A DNA stretch of 64,000 nucleotides from Calliphora vicina (lineage: Eukaryota > Arthropoda > Insecta > Diptera > Calliphoridae), in contig NC_088780.1 of NCBI RefSeq assembly GCF_958450345.1, positions 167,754,726 through 167,818,725 on the forward strand, given 5' to 3'. Positions 48,771 through 59,040 of the stretch are shown here, one piece after another (positions within the stretch are counted from its first letter, which is position 1; every line of letters starts with the position of its first letter). The position numbers and the translations under genes were made by a program. The notes beneath the pieces are model-generated. The model was not told the origin of the DNA and did no database searches. It saw nothing but the letters and a program-made list of their open reading frames with translations.

Positions 48771-49688
48771 CAAGGTGGCGCAAAAGTAATCCTCCTATCA
48801 GAAAATGCTATAAATTTTGCGACTGGCCCCTAATGTCAGTTCTGTTTTGACATTTGTGTAGTAAACACATGCGAAATACACGTTAATAAACACTGCTCCA
48901 GAAAGCGGACTATTGCTGACTATTTATTTGATCAATAAGGAAGATGATTTTTTATCAAAAATAATCATGAGTGATGAGGCCCATTTCCATCTTAGCGGGT
49001 ACATAAATAAGCAAAATTTACGTTTCTGGAGCACTGAAAATCCGCGTGTAACCCACGATGAGCCATTACACCCGCTCAAAGTCACTGTATGGAGTGCTGT
49101 TTTCGCTGGAGGAGTCATAGGACCTTTTTTCTTCGAAGACGTCGCGGGCCAAACGGTTACTGTGAATGGTGAGCGCTACAGAGCAATGATCAACGAGTTC
49201 TTTTTGCAGCAAATTGATGAATTGGGATTGGAAAAGATGTGGTTCCAATAGGACGGTGCAAAGGCACTGACGGTGCAAAGGCGCTGAAGGATCCATATCC
49301 CGGGCTCTTAATCTCCCGTTTTGGCGATTTGCACTGGCCAGCAAGATCGCCTGATTTGACCGCTCCAGACTTCTTTTTGTGCGGCTTTTTGAAGTCGCGG
49401 GTTTTTGTCAACATGCCTCAGACTCTTGCAGCTCTTAAAGACAATATCCGTCAAGAATGTGAGGACCTATCGCCGGAAGTTTTGGCCAAAGTGATGGAAA
49501 ATGCCATAAAAAGGGCTCATACGACAATCAACTGTGGCGGCGGCCATTTACATGACATCATATTCTCGACTTGATGTAAAAAAAATTAAAAGACCAAATA
49601 AAAATAATCCTCAAGAAGAATCAAAGTTTCTCATTTTTTTTTTAATTACAGCCAAAAAACATCGGAAGTTTACTTTTGCGCTACCTTG
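48771..49688 (+). mobile_element. mariner-superfamily element with near-perfect ends
   Basis: A 918-bp element with 19-bp terminal repeats: left CAAGGTGGCGCAAAAGTAA (48771-48789), right TTACTTTTGCGCTACCTTG (49670-49688), one mismatch. TA flanks both ends (48769-48770, 49689-49690). It holds a plus-strand transposase gene that has lost its N-terminal DNA-binding half. The intact ends mean it could in principle still be moved by an enzyme from a full copy elsewhere. Confidence 0.92.
48904..49575 (+). pseudogene. mariner-superfamily transposase, catalytic half, broken
   Basis: The first frame carries MSDEAHFHLSGYINKQN (first catalytic aspartate at 48973-48975), HPLKVTVWSA, GVIGPFFFEDVAG and LEKMWFQ. 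The family then has Q-D-G-A, but the second Q is a TAG stop here, consistent with CAG to TAG. A 17-bp tandem duplication at 49252-49285 (GACGGTGCAAAGGC repeated) shifts the frame, and some sequence is missing. The second frame gives WPARSPDLTAPDFFLCGFLK (third aspartate at 49368-49370), CEDLSPEVLAKVMEN and GGHLHDIIFST with a natural stop. The spacing typical of relatives suggests the DD41D group, from memory. The N-terminal helix-turn-helix region is deleted. Confidence 0.88.
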
Positions 49689-49710
49689 TACTATTTTATA
49701 AGTCACTACC

Positions 49711-50260
49711 TATGGTAGGTGACTCAGTCCCTGTTCCGACCCCTCCAATTTTTGGTTAAACATCATGTCGTGATTTGAAATTGATTCATCTCAAGTTTGA
49801 AGACTTTCACAATTATAGTTATCCAGATATTCGAAAATAACTATTTACTTTATATGAGAGGTGCCACGCCCATTAATCCAATCCCTCCCATTTTCAGTCA
49901 AGCTCCGTACAGTGATAATAAAATGATTTATACAATGTTTAGATACTTTTACGGTTACAGTTCTTTAGATTTGCTTTGTATGGGAGGTGCCACACCAACT
50001 GTTCAGATTCGTCCCATTTTTGGTTAGAAGTCATGCACTGATAAGAAATTGGTTCGTATAAAGTTTGAAAGCTGATACAATAATAGGTCACAATTATAGG
50101 TTTTCAGTAAAGATGACCACAAAAGTACCGAAGTAAATTCCGCTAAGTTTTGCGGCTTTTACTGAAATTTGCACCAAGGTTAGTTCTATTGGATAGCAAT
50201 TCAGACACAATATTTCAACAAAATCGGTGGAGAACTCTCTAGAGGTCAAAATTTGTATTT
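49711..50260 (+). repeat. tandem ~130-bp modules plus family B fragment
   Basis: The module with TATGGGAGGTGCCAC and TCCCATTTTTGGTTA occurs at about 49711, 49853 and 49979. From about 50161 family B sequence follows (GAAATTTGCACCAAGGTTAG, TTGGATAGCAATTCAGACAC). Non-coding. Confidence 0.65.
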
Positions 50261-51776
50261 GTACTCTCAACACTCAAAATTTTTCACGGTGTGATCAAGA
50301 GCAAACTAAAATATCCTCCTCATCCTTCATCTTCTATGGAATCAATATCCCAAAATTCAACATGATTCGAATATGATAAATTATAAACAAAATGTAAGTC
50401 TCACCTTACTCTGCCTTAACAAATGAAGAAGGTGTTTTTCTACAAACACTCTACTGATCTTAAAAGTGCTCGATACATAAACTCTCCGTATCTCATATGT
50501 TTTTAATTTTAAACCGAAAAGGCGTAAAATTCTCAAATTATTTGACACCAACTTATGACACAATAAGAAGCCAAAATATACGAAAAAAATCAAATAATTT
50601 AAACGACCATAACAGAAGTTTCTAAGGAGTTGCTTGTGTATCCTTTAGCTAACAAAAGATCCAAGTCGGTGTGACTTTAATCTTTCCGATGTTTTGTTCT
50701 CTGGGTGTTTAAGGAGTGTAAATCAAATGAAATTTAATTCAATTTTAAGGAATGTGTCGTGTAAACGAAATATGAATCTCGTTTAATCATAATTCGAAGA
50801 ATTCTTTGGTAGAGACTATTAGTCGTTGCTACTGCAGCAGTTCTGGTACTTGTACAGCTGATGAGCACGAGGCCCTTTATCTTTGCCTCTAAATGATGAT
50901 GCAGTTTAAAGATGTTTTTCTGAATGGCTGAATGCTGTTTATAACTATTAAATGAATCCCATGAATATGAGGCCTATTAATGAATGGTGTTGCTGATGCT
51001 GCTGCTGCAGCAGCCTCTACTTTCCAGTTCATTAATTTTTGTAAACGCGTTTTTATCGTTTACAAATATTTTTACGTTTATTAGTAAATGTTGTATGCAT
51101 GTATGTGAGTGAGTGTATTGTGTTCAAGTCCTTTACATTTATCCATTTAATTATCCTTAAATGACGACAAACGGTGGTAGAGAGAATATAATCGTTTGTT
51201 ATTTTTTTACGAGTCTTTTGCTTTTGTTATTGTTGTTTTTTCTTTTCTGAAAATCTCATAAAGGATTCATTAATAATGTCTAATAAAAGCCATTGATATC
51301 CTTTTGAATATGCAGTTGGAATTGTTTGTGTGCGTTTGTATGAATGTCAGTATTGAGAACTTATTATATTCTCATATGTCTCCTGTATAAGTGGGTAAGC
51401 ACAGTGGGTATGATTGCTTTAAAAATGGTAATAATAAATATTGATGGGATGTACCTAAACTTATGGTAAATTCACATTGTTGAAATATTTGATGAACAAA
51501 TCGTAACCATTAAAAAATAGATGTTTCTCTTCCATTGAACCAATATTTATTTCAATAAACAAGCTGGCTGGCACTTGTAACTTTTACGAATATGAAACCC
51601 ATTTCAATAGTTATTTTTTAAAAGCTTCAAAAATCGCCTGAATCTATCATGGAATCATGGAATTTGGAGTGTACTACACTCCAATTAGATTCACAAGTAA
51701 TTGTGGGAAATTCAAAATACAAACAAATTTCATATGCATCCATCCACCTTACAAAAAACGAAATAAGTGTTGATTT
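50261..51776. other. DNA with no gene seen
   Basis: A small GCT/GCA cluster is present near 51000. Nothing else recognised. Confidence 0.55.
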
Positions 51777-51798
51777 TATTGGGTGTATGTATGACTTA

Positions 51799-52445
51799 GA
51801 GAAGCTTCTGTGAATCTGTAGATAACACAAAAGACTGTGCAAGACTTAGCAGAATTCTGGCCAAGGGGCAATCTAATCCTACTTATATCAAAAGGAAGGA
51901 TGACTCGTGGTCCGAATCCTCAGTAGAGTCACTTGACATCCTACTGAATACTCACTGTACGGATGTTGCTACGGATATTGAGAGTGAAGCTAGGATTCTA
52001 TCCAATATCGACAGTAACATAATCTCATATGACAGGGTATCATGGGCGATTGACAGTTTCGCACCATTCAAGTCACCTGGACCGGATGGTATATTGCCAA
52101 AGATGCTACAAAGTGCAAAAAACCATATCATTCCCAGGCTTCGTATAATTTTTACTCTCTGTCTCTCCCTCTACCATGTTCCGGTTAACTGGAGGAGGGT
52201 TAAGATCGTTTTTATTCCCAAAATTGGCAAAAGTAGTCATGAGAAGTCGAAAGACTTTCGTCCAATTAGGCTTTCATCTTTCCAGCTTAAAACGTTGGAA
52301 AGACTCATTGACGCTCACATTAGGCATCGACTAGAGGGTACACAACGGCTTTCTAATTGTCAGCATGCCTACCTTAAGGGTCTTTCTACAAAGGTAGGCA
52401 TATCGTATCATCTTCCGAATGAGTGTAGTGTTTTCCAGGCGGACA
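51799..52445 (+). pseudogene. LINE reverse transcriptase fragment joined to RNase H
   Basis: The frame reads CARLSRILAKGQSNPTYIKR, ESSVESLDILLNTH, then SFAPFKSPGPDGILPKMLQS (start of the reverse transcriptase fingers), VNWRRVKIVFIPKIGKS, KDFRPIRLSSFQLKTLERLI and QHAYLKGLST. Right after this RT block it jumps to YHLPNECSVFQADIF, a block of the downstream RNase H domain, so the palm with the YADD active site and all between is deleted. The family looks like an RNase H-bearing clade (LOA/R1-like). No poly(A) tail follows; mariner sequence follows instead. Confidence 0.85.
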
Positions 52446-53275
52446 TTTTTCCTATCATGGTAGCTTGTAATACTATGACCTTTTCCCATCTTACTTTTGT
52501 CTCTGCTCATCTTTTGAGGCCAAAAACGAATCAAGCCAATTTCGGATACTCTGTTCTAAAGTGAAGCGTATCCCAAAGAGAAAGCTCTGCGTCGATACTA
52601 CTTTTTTACAGGTATTGCAACATGTGACCTAAAGTTGTCATGATGGAATATTACGATTTCTTATCTGGCCGCATATTCTGGGCGTTTTTTGGTCATTGCT
52701 CGCTTCAAACGAATCAGTTGCGATCGGTTCAAGTTCCCTGTGATGGCCTGGCAAAATTTCAACAGCTCATAAACCCTTTACAGACTATTGCCTTAGTGTC
52801 ACGGATATTTGACTTTGGTGTCGATTCAGCTGAATGACCGGACTTCACATTGGATCTCTTACCCTTCAAGTTATCGTAATGTATCCATCTTTAATCGCAA
52901 CTAGTTATTCAGTGTAAAAATCATTTTAAAATTGCTGCTTGAGTAGATCCCAATAATTTTGCAAGATCCTGTTGAATTTTACAGCAATCTTCAATTCTTG
53001 GTCTTCAAACTTTGTTGGCTCGTCTGGGCTATCGTTGTCATTCTTGTCAAAATCACCACTTCTGAACTGATCAAACTGAATCTGTCGCACGTTGAAACCG
53101 ATGGAAAACATCATAAGCTTTGGTGAGCAATCTGTGTGCTTCAGCTGCAAACTTTCGGCATATGACGCTTTGATGGTATAAAATTCAACATTTGGAATAA
53201 ATGACAGATATGAACCATTCAAAATGACATATAAGTTATTAAAAACAAAAACCCAGTTCAAAAGAGACGCCATCT
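52446..53275 (-). pseudogene. mariner transposase relic D
   Basis: On the minus strand: VEFYTIKASYAESLQLKHTD, then QIQFDQFRSGDFDKND (the RFRSGDFD linker motif), PTKFEDQELKIAV, LLKQQF, later GVDSAE-like and WPxK blocks in shifted frames, the FFG-like region around 52680, and SNWLDSFLASKDE-type C-terminal helix near 52510-52540. Many stops. The N-terminal start corresponds to about 53200 in the relatives (MSNF...). Confidence 0.8.
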
Positions 53276-53297
53276 ATTGTAAGTCATATACCCATTA

Positions 53298-55017
53298 AGA
53301 ATATTGAAATTAAAATTCTAAACAAATTAATAGCATTTCTGCTGGCCCACTGTGCATTATCTCCTCTCTATTAATTCCTTTTTTTGGCGGAAAATGTTCA
53401 TGCTTCGTTGAATAGAAATTCATTTGAAGTACATGTTCTCTACTTTTTTTCATTATGCTCATCATTCTGAAATTGAGTTTGTTGTTGTTGTTTTTTATTG
53501 TTATATGATGAAGTAAAGTTAATTTATTACACATTTATTTTATATTATTGTACTTTTATTATAACATTTCATTATTACTGTCAATGGTGTGTGTAAGGAT
53601 GCTGACACTAACACTGCCAAAATGCTACCACTCATACCATTACGAATGTCCTTGCATTGTTTGTGTGTTGTGCGTTTGGATCTATAGAATGTCTATTAAA
53701 TAAATGTTTGTGTGTGTTTAAAACTGAAGTGGTTTTTGAAGTGGCAATTTATTCACTCACTTTTGAAAACACACAGTCACTTTCCAAACATACGTACATA
53801 TGTTTTTCTTGTATTTTATAAATGAACATTTATGTATTTTATTTGTTTATTGTTAAGGACGATCAAAATGATCCTGCTGTTATGTTTTTGTGATGCCGTT
53901 TTTATTGTCCTTTCGATGATTTTTTAATCTTTGTTAATTGTGAAAATATTTATACTCATTTGTGAAAATGAGAATCTACTTTCTGCATGTTCATGGCTGC
54001 TGCTAATTAAAAATTAAAATTCATCCCTATTTATTGGCTTTGTATTTATAGCACGACAATATTTTTGCCTGCCTGCCTGCCTGCCTGCCTGCCAGCCAGC
54101 CAGCCAGCCAGCCAAACTGTACAACTTTTATCATTTCATCCTTATTCGTGGCTTTTTGTTGTTTAAATTATTTAGTCATACCTCGTTTGAAGGACAGACA
54201 GAGAGACTGCTTCAAAGGCCAGCATCAGAGGGGTTCATAAGTAAATACATCAGCCTCATTAGAGTTTAACTAAAGTGACGATGAATTTCAATTTTAAACT
54301 TGATTTATATTGAAATCATGAACAATTTAGATAAAAACTACCACCAATTTAATCGCCATCATCATCATTATCAGCTTCATTATTGCTTGTTCTATTATTA
54401 TTATTATCATTATTACTATGTATTATTGCGATTATGTGAAGCTGACATAGATTACAAAATGGTTTTCAATTCATTTCTTTTAAAATGTGTACAAGTTTCT
54501 GTTAAATAATTAAAATTAAGTTGATTAAATGGTTGAGTTTTTCCCTCAAATTAAGTGTAAATGATTTGTAGTTAAAATTACATTAGTTTTGAGGGGGAAA
54601 ATAATTGAATTTCCTAAGGTCAATTTTCGATTACTTTTAGTTTTTGAAGAAACAAAAAACATTATAGTTTCTTAAATTTTATAATGTTTCGTTTAATTTT
54701 TAGTAATTTGGTTATGTAATAATCTGAAAGTGTTTTTTTTTCTAGGAAAAACTCACATTAAGTAATTAGAGTTTTTGATGGTTACATTCAGAATTTAAAT
54801 TGTAACGTCACACAGGGAGCTCGATAGGAAATATTTATTGTTCAGTGTAATACAAGAACGGGAACGACTTCGCAAACTTCAACAAGAGACCTCACTTTTT
54901 TAAACTAAAATAAACTTTAACGAAATTTTGTATAATTTGTACCCATGTAATTCGGTATCGCAAATTGGACGAAACGGTGTAGTAAAAAATAAATGTGCGC
55001 ATGTGCGCATTTTCGAA
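53298..55017. other. DNA with no gene seen
   Basis: Holds the compound microsatellite at 54067-54114 and a short TTA/TTG run near 53483. No gene recognised. Confidence 0.55.
54067..54114. repeat. compound tetranucleotide microsatellite
   Basis: Seven GCCT-type units pass directly into GCCA-type units, about 48 bp in all. GC-rich against an AT-rich background and likely polymorphic. Confidence 0.9.
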
Positions 55018-55851
55018 AATGTCGAATTTTGTGCCGACAAAGCGTCATATGCGGGAAGTTTTGCTTTACATCTTGAATTTGAAAAAGTGTTCCATCGTTT
55101 AACGTGCGACAGATGGTATGTGCGGTTCAGCCAAAAAACCTTTGAAGAACAAGAAATGGAGGCATGATGATTGTTATAAAATTCAACAAGAGCTTGTCAA
55201 ATTGTTGGGAGCAGCAATTTCAAAATGTTTGCGAGCAGGGAAATTGGGACCATATAAATAGAAACCAATAGACCATGAACGTTGATTTTGCATGTCTGAA
55301 ATGATGTGAAGCATTAATTGCGATGAAAAATTGATCCATTGCAATAACCCGAAGCGTAAGAGATAGTATGTGAAGCCCGGTCAACAAGACAAATCGTCAC
55401 CAAAGCCTAATATCCATGGCGCTAAAGTAATGCTCTGTATTTTGTGGGAGAAAAAGGGTCCTACCTATTATGATCTGCTGAAATTTGACCTCACCATCAC
55501 GGAGAATCTGTACCGAAAGCAACTGATTCGTTTGAAGCAAGCATTGGCCGAAAACGTCCAGAACATGCTGCCTGACATAAAACCGTAATATACCATCATG
55601 ACAGTGCTCGGCCACATTATGCAATACCTGTTAAAAAAAACTATTTAGAAAGAGTGGTGTGCCTCACCTGACTTATAATCCAGAGCTTTCCCCGTCTGAA
55701 TACTATTCGTTTGATCGATGCAAAACGCTCACTCTGGGATACGCTTCACTTCAAGGAATCCCATATTGTCTTGTCCTCAAAGATGTGCAGTTCTTTTAGG
55801 TCGGAATCCATATGTTGCCAGAAAGATGGGAATATGTCATAGCTAACAATG
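55018..55851 (+). pseudogene. mariner transposase relic E (nearly full length)
   Basis: Plus strand, from MSNFVPTKRHMREVLLY-like start through an N-terminal gap, QELVKLLGAAISKCLRA, NCDEKLIHCNNPKRK (first catalytic aspartate), KPGQQDKSSPKPNIHGAK, MLCILWEKKGPTYYDLLKF, LYRKQLIRLKQALAEN, YHHDSARPHYAI (second aspartate), a SPSEYYSFDRCKTL block where the third catalytic aspartate is replaced by glutamate, and LPERWEYVIANNAQ at the end. Several stops and shifts. The 3' untranslated part is cut off by the CACAGTG-type element at 55852. Confidence 0.85.
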
Positions 55852-56228
55852 CACAGTGGGGCAGAATCCAAATTTTTTGGAAATAAAGGGGCGGCGATAT
55901 GTATTTTTATATGACATTTTAAAAAAGCTGACCAAGGTATGACAAAATTTTAAAATTTCAAATTTGAAATGCCTATAACTCGGGAATTATACGAGATAAA
56001 TAGATAAATATATAAAAATCTTTGAAATCGGATGGGAAACAAAAAAATGGCACGTGTTTAAACATTTTACATGTCAAAGGTACCCTTCTTTGAGTCCCCA
56101 TAGCACCGCCCCTAGAGCATTTGTAGGAACCATTTTAATAACTTAAACTCGAATACTCCATGGATACGCCCACGTCAAATTTTTAGAATTTTTAGCCGTT
56201 TAGAAATGACAGATTTATTTCCAAAAAC
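55852..56228 (+). mobile_element. truncated element with CACAGTG terminus
   Basis: Starts CACAGTGGGGCAGAATCC immediately after mariner sequence (AACAATG), so the left border is sharp. Near its right side TTTATTTCCAAAAA (56214-56228) is the inverse of TTTTTTGGAAATAAA near the left, as expected for subterminal inverted repeats, but the terminal block CCACTGTG is missing. CACAGTG is the exact RAG-signal heptamer and fits a Transib-type end. Without a right end the target duplication cannot be tested. Confidence 0.5.
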
Positions 56229-56630
56229 CTACAACCTACACAGAAAAAAATAAAAATGAGTTTCAATTACGAAATTGATTATATTAATTAAAAATATGTT
56301 TGATTTTGCTCCAATCATCAAAATGATACTATTAATTAATTGGAAATTAAAAAGTTTAATTGACAAAAACAGTATTAAAAAACCAATTAAATTAGTATTA
56401 AATAAAATAATTGAAGTTCTGCACAAATTTCAATTAAATTTTTAATTGAATGAATTATGTTTGTAATTGCAATTTTGCACTAAATTTGATTAAAATATTA
56501 ATTAACACAATTCTGAAATTAATTGGAAATTTTTGAATTTTATTTCATTATTATACATAATTATTTTACATATTGTATAAACATATACATTTAAAAGCTT
56601 AAAATTAATTTAAATGTAATATATGTAATG

Positions 56631-58205
56631 ATGTATGTAATGTATGTAATGTATGTAATGTATGTAATGTATGTAATGTATGTAATGTATGTAATGTATG
56701 TAATGTATGTAATGTATGTAATGTATGTAATGTATGTAATGTATGTAATGTATGTAATGTATGTAATGTATGTAATGTATGTAATGTATGTAATGTATGT
56801 AATGTATGTAATGTATGTAATGTATGTAATGTATGTAATGTATGTAATGTATGTAATGTATGTAATGTATGTAATGTATGTAATGTATGTAATGTATGTA
56901 ATGTATGTAATGTATGTAATGTATGTAATGTATGTAATGTATGTAATGTATGTAATGTATGTAATGTATGTAATGTATGTAATGTATGTAATGTATGTAA
57001 TGTATGTAATGTATGTAATGTATGTAATGTATGTAATGTATGTAATGTATGTAATGTATGTAATGTATGTAATGTATGTAATGTATGTAATGTATGTAAT
57101 GTATGTAATGTATGTAATGTATGTAATGTATGTAATGTATGTAATGTATGTAATGTATGTAATGTATGTAATGTATGTAATGTATGTAATGTATGTAATG
57201 TATGTAATGTATGTAATGTATGTAATGTATGTAATGTATGTAATGTATGTAATGTATGTAATGTATGTAATGTATGTAATGTATGTAATGTATGTAATGT
57301 ATGTAATGTATGTAATGTATGTAATGTATGTAATGTATGTAATGTATGTAATGTATGTAATGTATGTAATGTATGTAATGTATGTAATGTATGTAATGTA
57401 TGTAATGTATGTAATGTATGTAATGTATGTAATGTATGTAATGTATGTAATGTATGTAATGTATGTAATGTATGTAATGTATGTAATGTATGTAATGTAT
57501 GTAATGTATGTAATGTATGTAATGTATGTAATGTATGTAATGTATGTAATGTATGTAATGTATGTAATGTATGTAATGTATGTAATGTATGTAATGTATG
57601 TAATGTATGTAATGTATGTAATGTATGTAATGTATGTAATGTATGTAATGTATGTAATGTATGTAATGTATGTAATGTATGTAATGTATGTAATGTATGT
57701 AATGTATGTAATGTATGTAATGTATGTAATGTATGTAATGTATGTAATGTATGTAATGTATGTAATGTATGTAATGTATGTAATGTATGTAATGTATGTA
57801 ATGTATGTAATGTATGTAATGTATGTAATGTATGTAATGTATGTAATGTATGTAATGTATGTAATGTATGTAATGTATGTAATGTATGTAATGTATGTAA
57901 TGTATGTAATGTATGTAATGTATGTAATGTATGTAATGTATGTAATGTATGTAATGTATGTAATGTATGTAATGTATGTAATGTATGTAATGTATGTAAT
58001 GTATGTAATGTATGTAATGTATGTAATGTATGTAATGTATGTAATGTATGTAATGTATGTAATGTATGTAATGTATGTAATGTATGTAATGTATGTAATG
58101 TATGTAATGTATGTAATGTATGTAATGTATGTAATGTATGTAATGTATGTAATGTATGTAATGTATGTAATGTATGTAATGTATGTAATGTATGTAATGT
58201 TTGTA
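56631..58205. repeat. perfect 9-bp satellite, 174 units plus one variant
   Basis: The unit ATGTATGTA repeats without any visible error from 56631 to 58196 (174 units, phase kept), followed by one variant unit ATGTTTGTA. A degenerate lead-in (ATGTAATATATGTAATG) precedes it. No frame of this unit has a stop in the phases that give Met-Tyr-Val on the plus strand and Tyr-Ile-Thr on the minus strand, so both strands show open frames over 500 codons long. These are consequences of the repeat, not evidence of genes. Confidence 0.97.
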
Positions 58206-58249
58206 ATGTCTAATGTAAATACATAAGTTCTTAAAATTAAACTATAAAT

Positions 58250-58823
58250 TAAAAATAAACATGGCGTCATTTCGGTGGCAGCCTTCAGCGAATGTTGCAT
58301 TTTGAACTTGGGGTGAAACAAAAACAAAGAAATTCAACTTCGGATTGAACAGATTCTCTCATCTGAACAAGAACTTACCCGAAAATGGAAGTATTCATAA
58401 AATGGAAGTATTATCCTTAAGTTCACTCGGAATAATAAGTCTGGAATACCAGAAGCAACAAACATTAAAATCCACAAAAGATTAACGTTGTCAGCTCGGC
58501 CACGCATTCCAAAAAACAAGATCTAAGGGATGATAAAAGAAAAAATACATTAATAAAAGGATATTTTAGAAAGAAATATAATCGTACTTACGTAACGAAA
58601 GTCTACTCCAAAAGAAAATATATTTCAGACAACGGATCCATAACACTGTCCTTCTTTTTAATATGAAAAAATGTCTTAGAAATAGCACACATTTATGTTT
58701 TGTATGATTTAACATGTTCGTACTTACGGAATAGCTTAACATAATGCATGAAAGAACATGCCTGACCCTATCTTCCCATCTTTTGGAATTCACGCGTCTC
58801 AAAATTATCCAAATTGAAGACAT
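58250..58823 (-). pseudogene. unidentified gene fragment with three short introns
   Basis: Minus strand. Exon 1 58728-58823 (32 codons from ATG, MSSIWIILRRVNSKRWED onward) ends at GTAAGT. Intron 1 is 74 nt (58654-58727), exon 2 is 58592-58653, intron 2 is 69 nt (58523-58591, ends CCCTTAG), exon 3 is 58379-58522 (exactly 48 codons, includes MRGRADNVNLLWILMFVAS), intron 3 is 72 nt (58307-58378, ends T-rich then CCCCAAG), and exon 4 starts at 58306 (FKMQHSLKAATEMTP). All three donors are GTAAGT and the intron lengths are typical of flies. Exons 3 and 4 join in frame, but exon 2 carries a stop in that frame and does not join exon 1 in phase. Exon 4 runs into the satellite. I do not recognise the protein; hydrophobic stretches in exon 3 could be membrane segments. 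Confidence 0.5.
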
Positions 58824-59040
58824 TTTATATACAAATAGTGTGTTTGACTTAAACAATGTACAAAAATTTTCAAAATATTTTTTTTTTCATATTTGAAAAA
58901 CGTCAAAATTTGTTTTTTATAAAAAAATCCTACTACCTATTAAAAAAATAATTAAATTAATTAAAAAAATTATTAAAGTTTAAAATAAAACCAAATAATA
59001 AATTAATTGAACAAATTTAAGCAATAATTTTTTCTGTGTA

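Larger units (their letters stand above)
51779..53295 (-). mobile_element. mariner element D with internal LINE fragment
   Basis: Both mariner termini are present: TTGGGTGTATG...ACTTA at 51779-51798 (3' end of the minus-strand element, with a TATG duplication inside the repeat) and TAAGTCATATACCCAT ending at 53295. TA lies outside both. Between the transposase C-terminus and the 3' terminus lies a LINE-derived stretch (51799-52445) on the opposite strand. Confidence 0.8.
56239..59038. mobile_element. TIR-bounded element holding a satellite and a broken gene fragment
   Basis: Left end CACAGAAAAAAAT with TA before it (56237-56238); right end ATTTTTTCTGTG with TA after it (59039-59040). Both outer zones are rich in AATTAA/AATTGA words and resemble each other. 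The first bases are close to the family A MITE terminus (CACAGAGAAAA). Between the zones lie the 9-bp satellite (56631-58205) and a minus-strand intron-containing fragment (58250-58823). That the two ends belong to one element is inference from the repeats and the TA flanks; the terminal repeat is short. Confidence 0.55.

Noticed and set aside
49239..49574. Host gene with good codon content
   Set aside because: It is the C-terminal part of the transposase in the TIR-bounded element at 48771-49688.
56591..58327. Open frames of 532 and 578 codons on opposite strands
   Set aside because: Almost entirely a translation of the 9-bp satellite (Met-Tyr-Val or Tyr-Ile-Thr repeats); the unit simply lacks stops. 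Only the minus-strand exon-like part at 58250-58306 is kept, as part of the split fragment.
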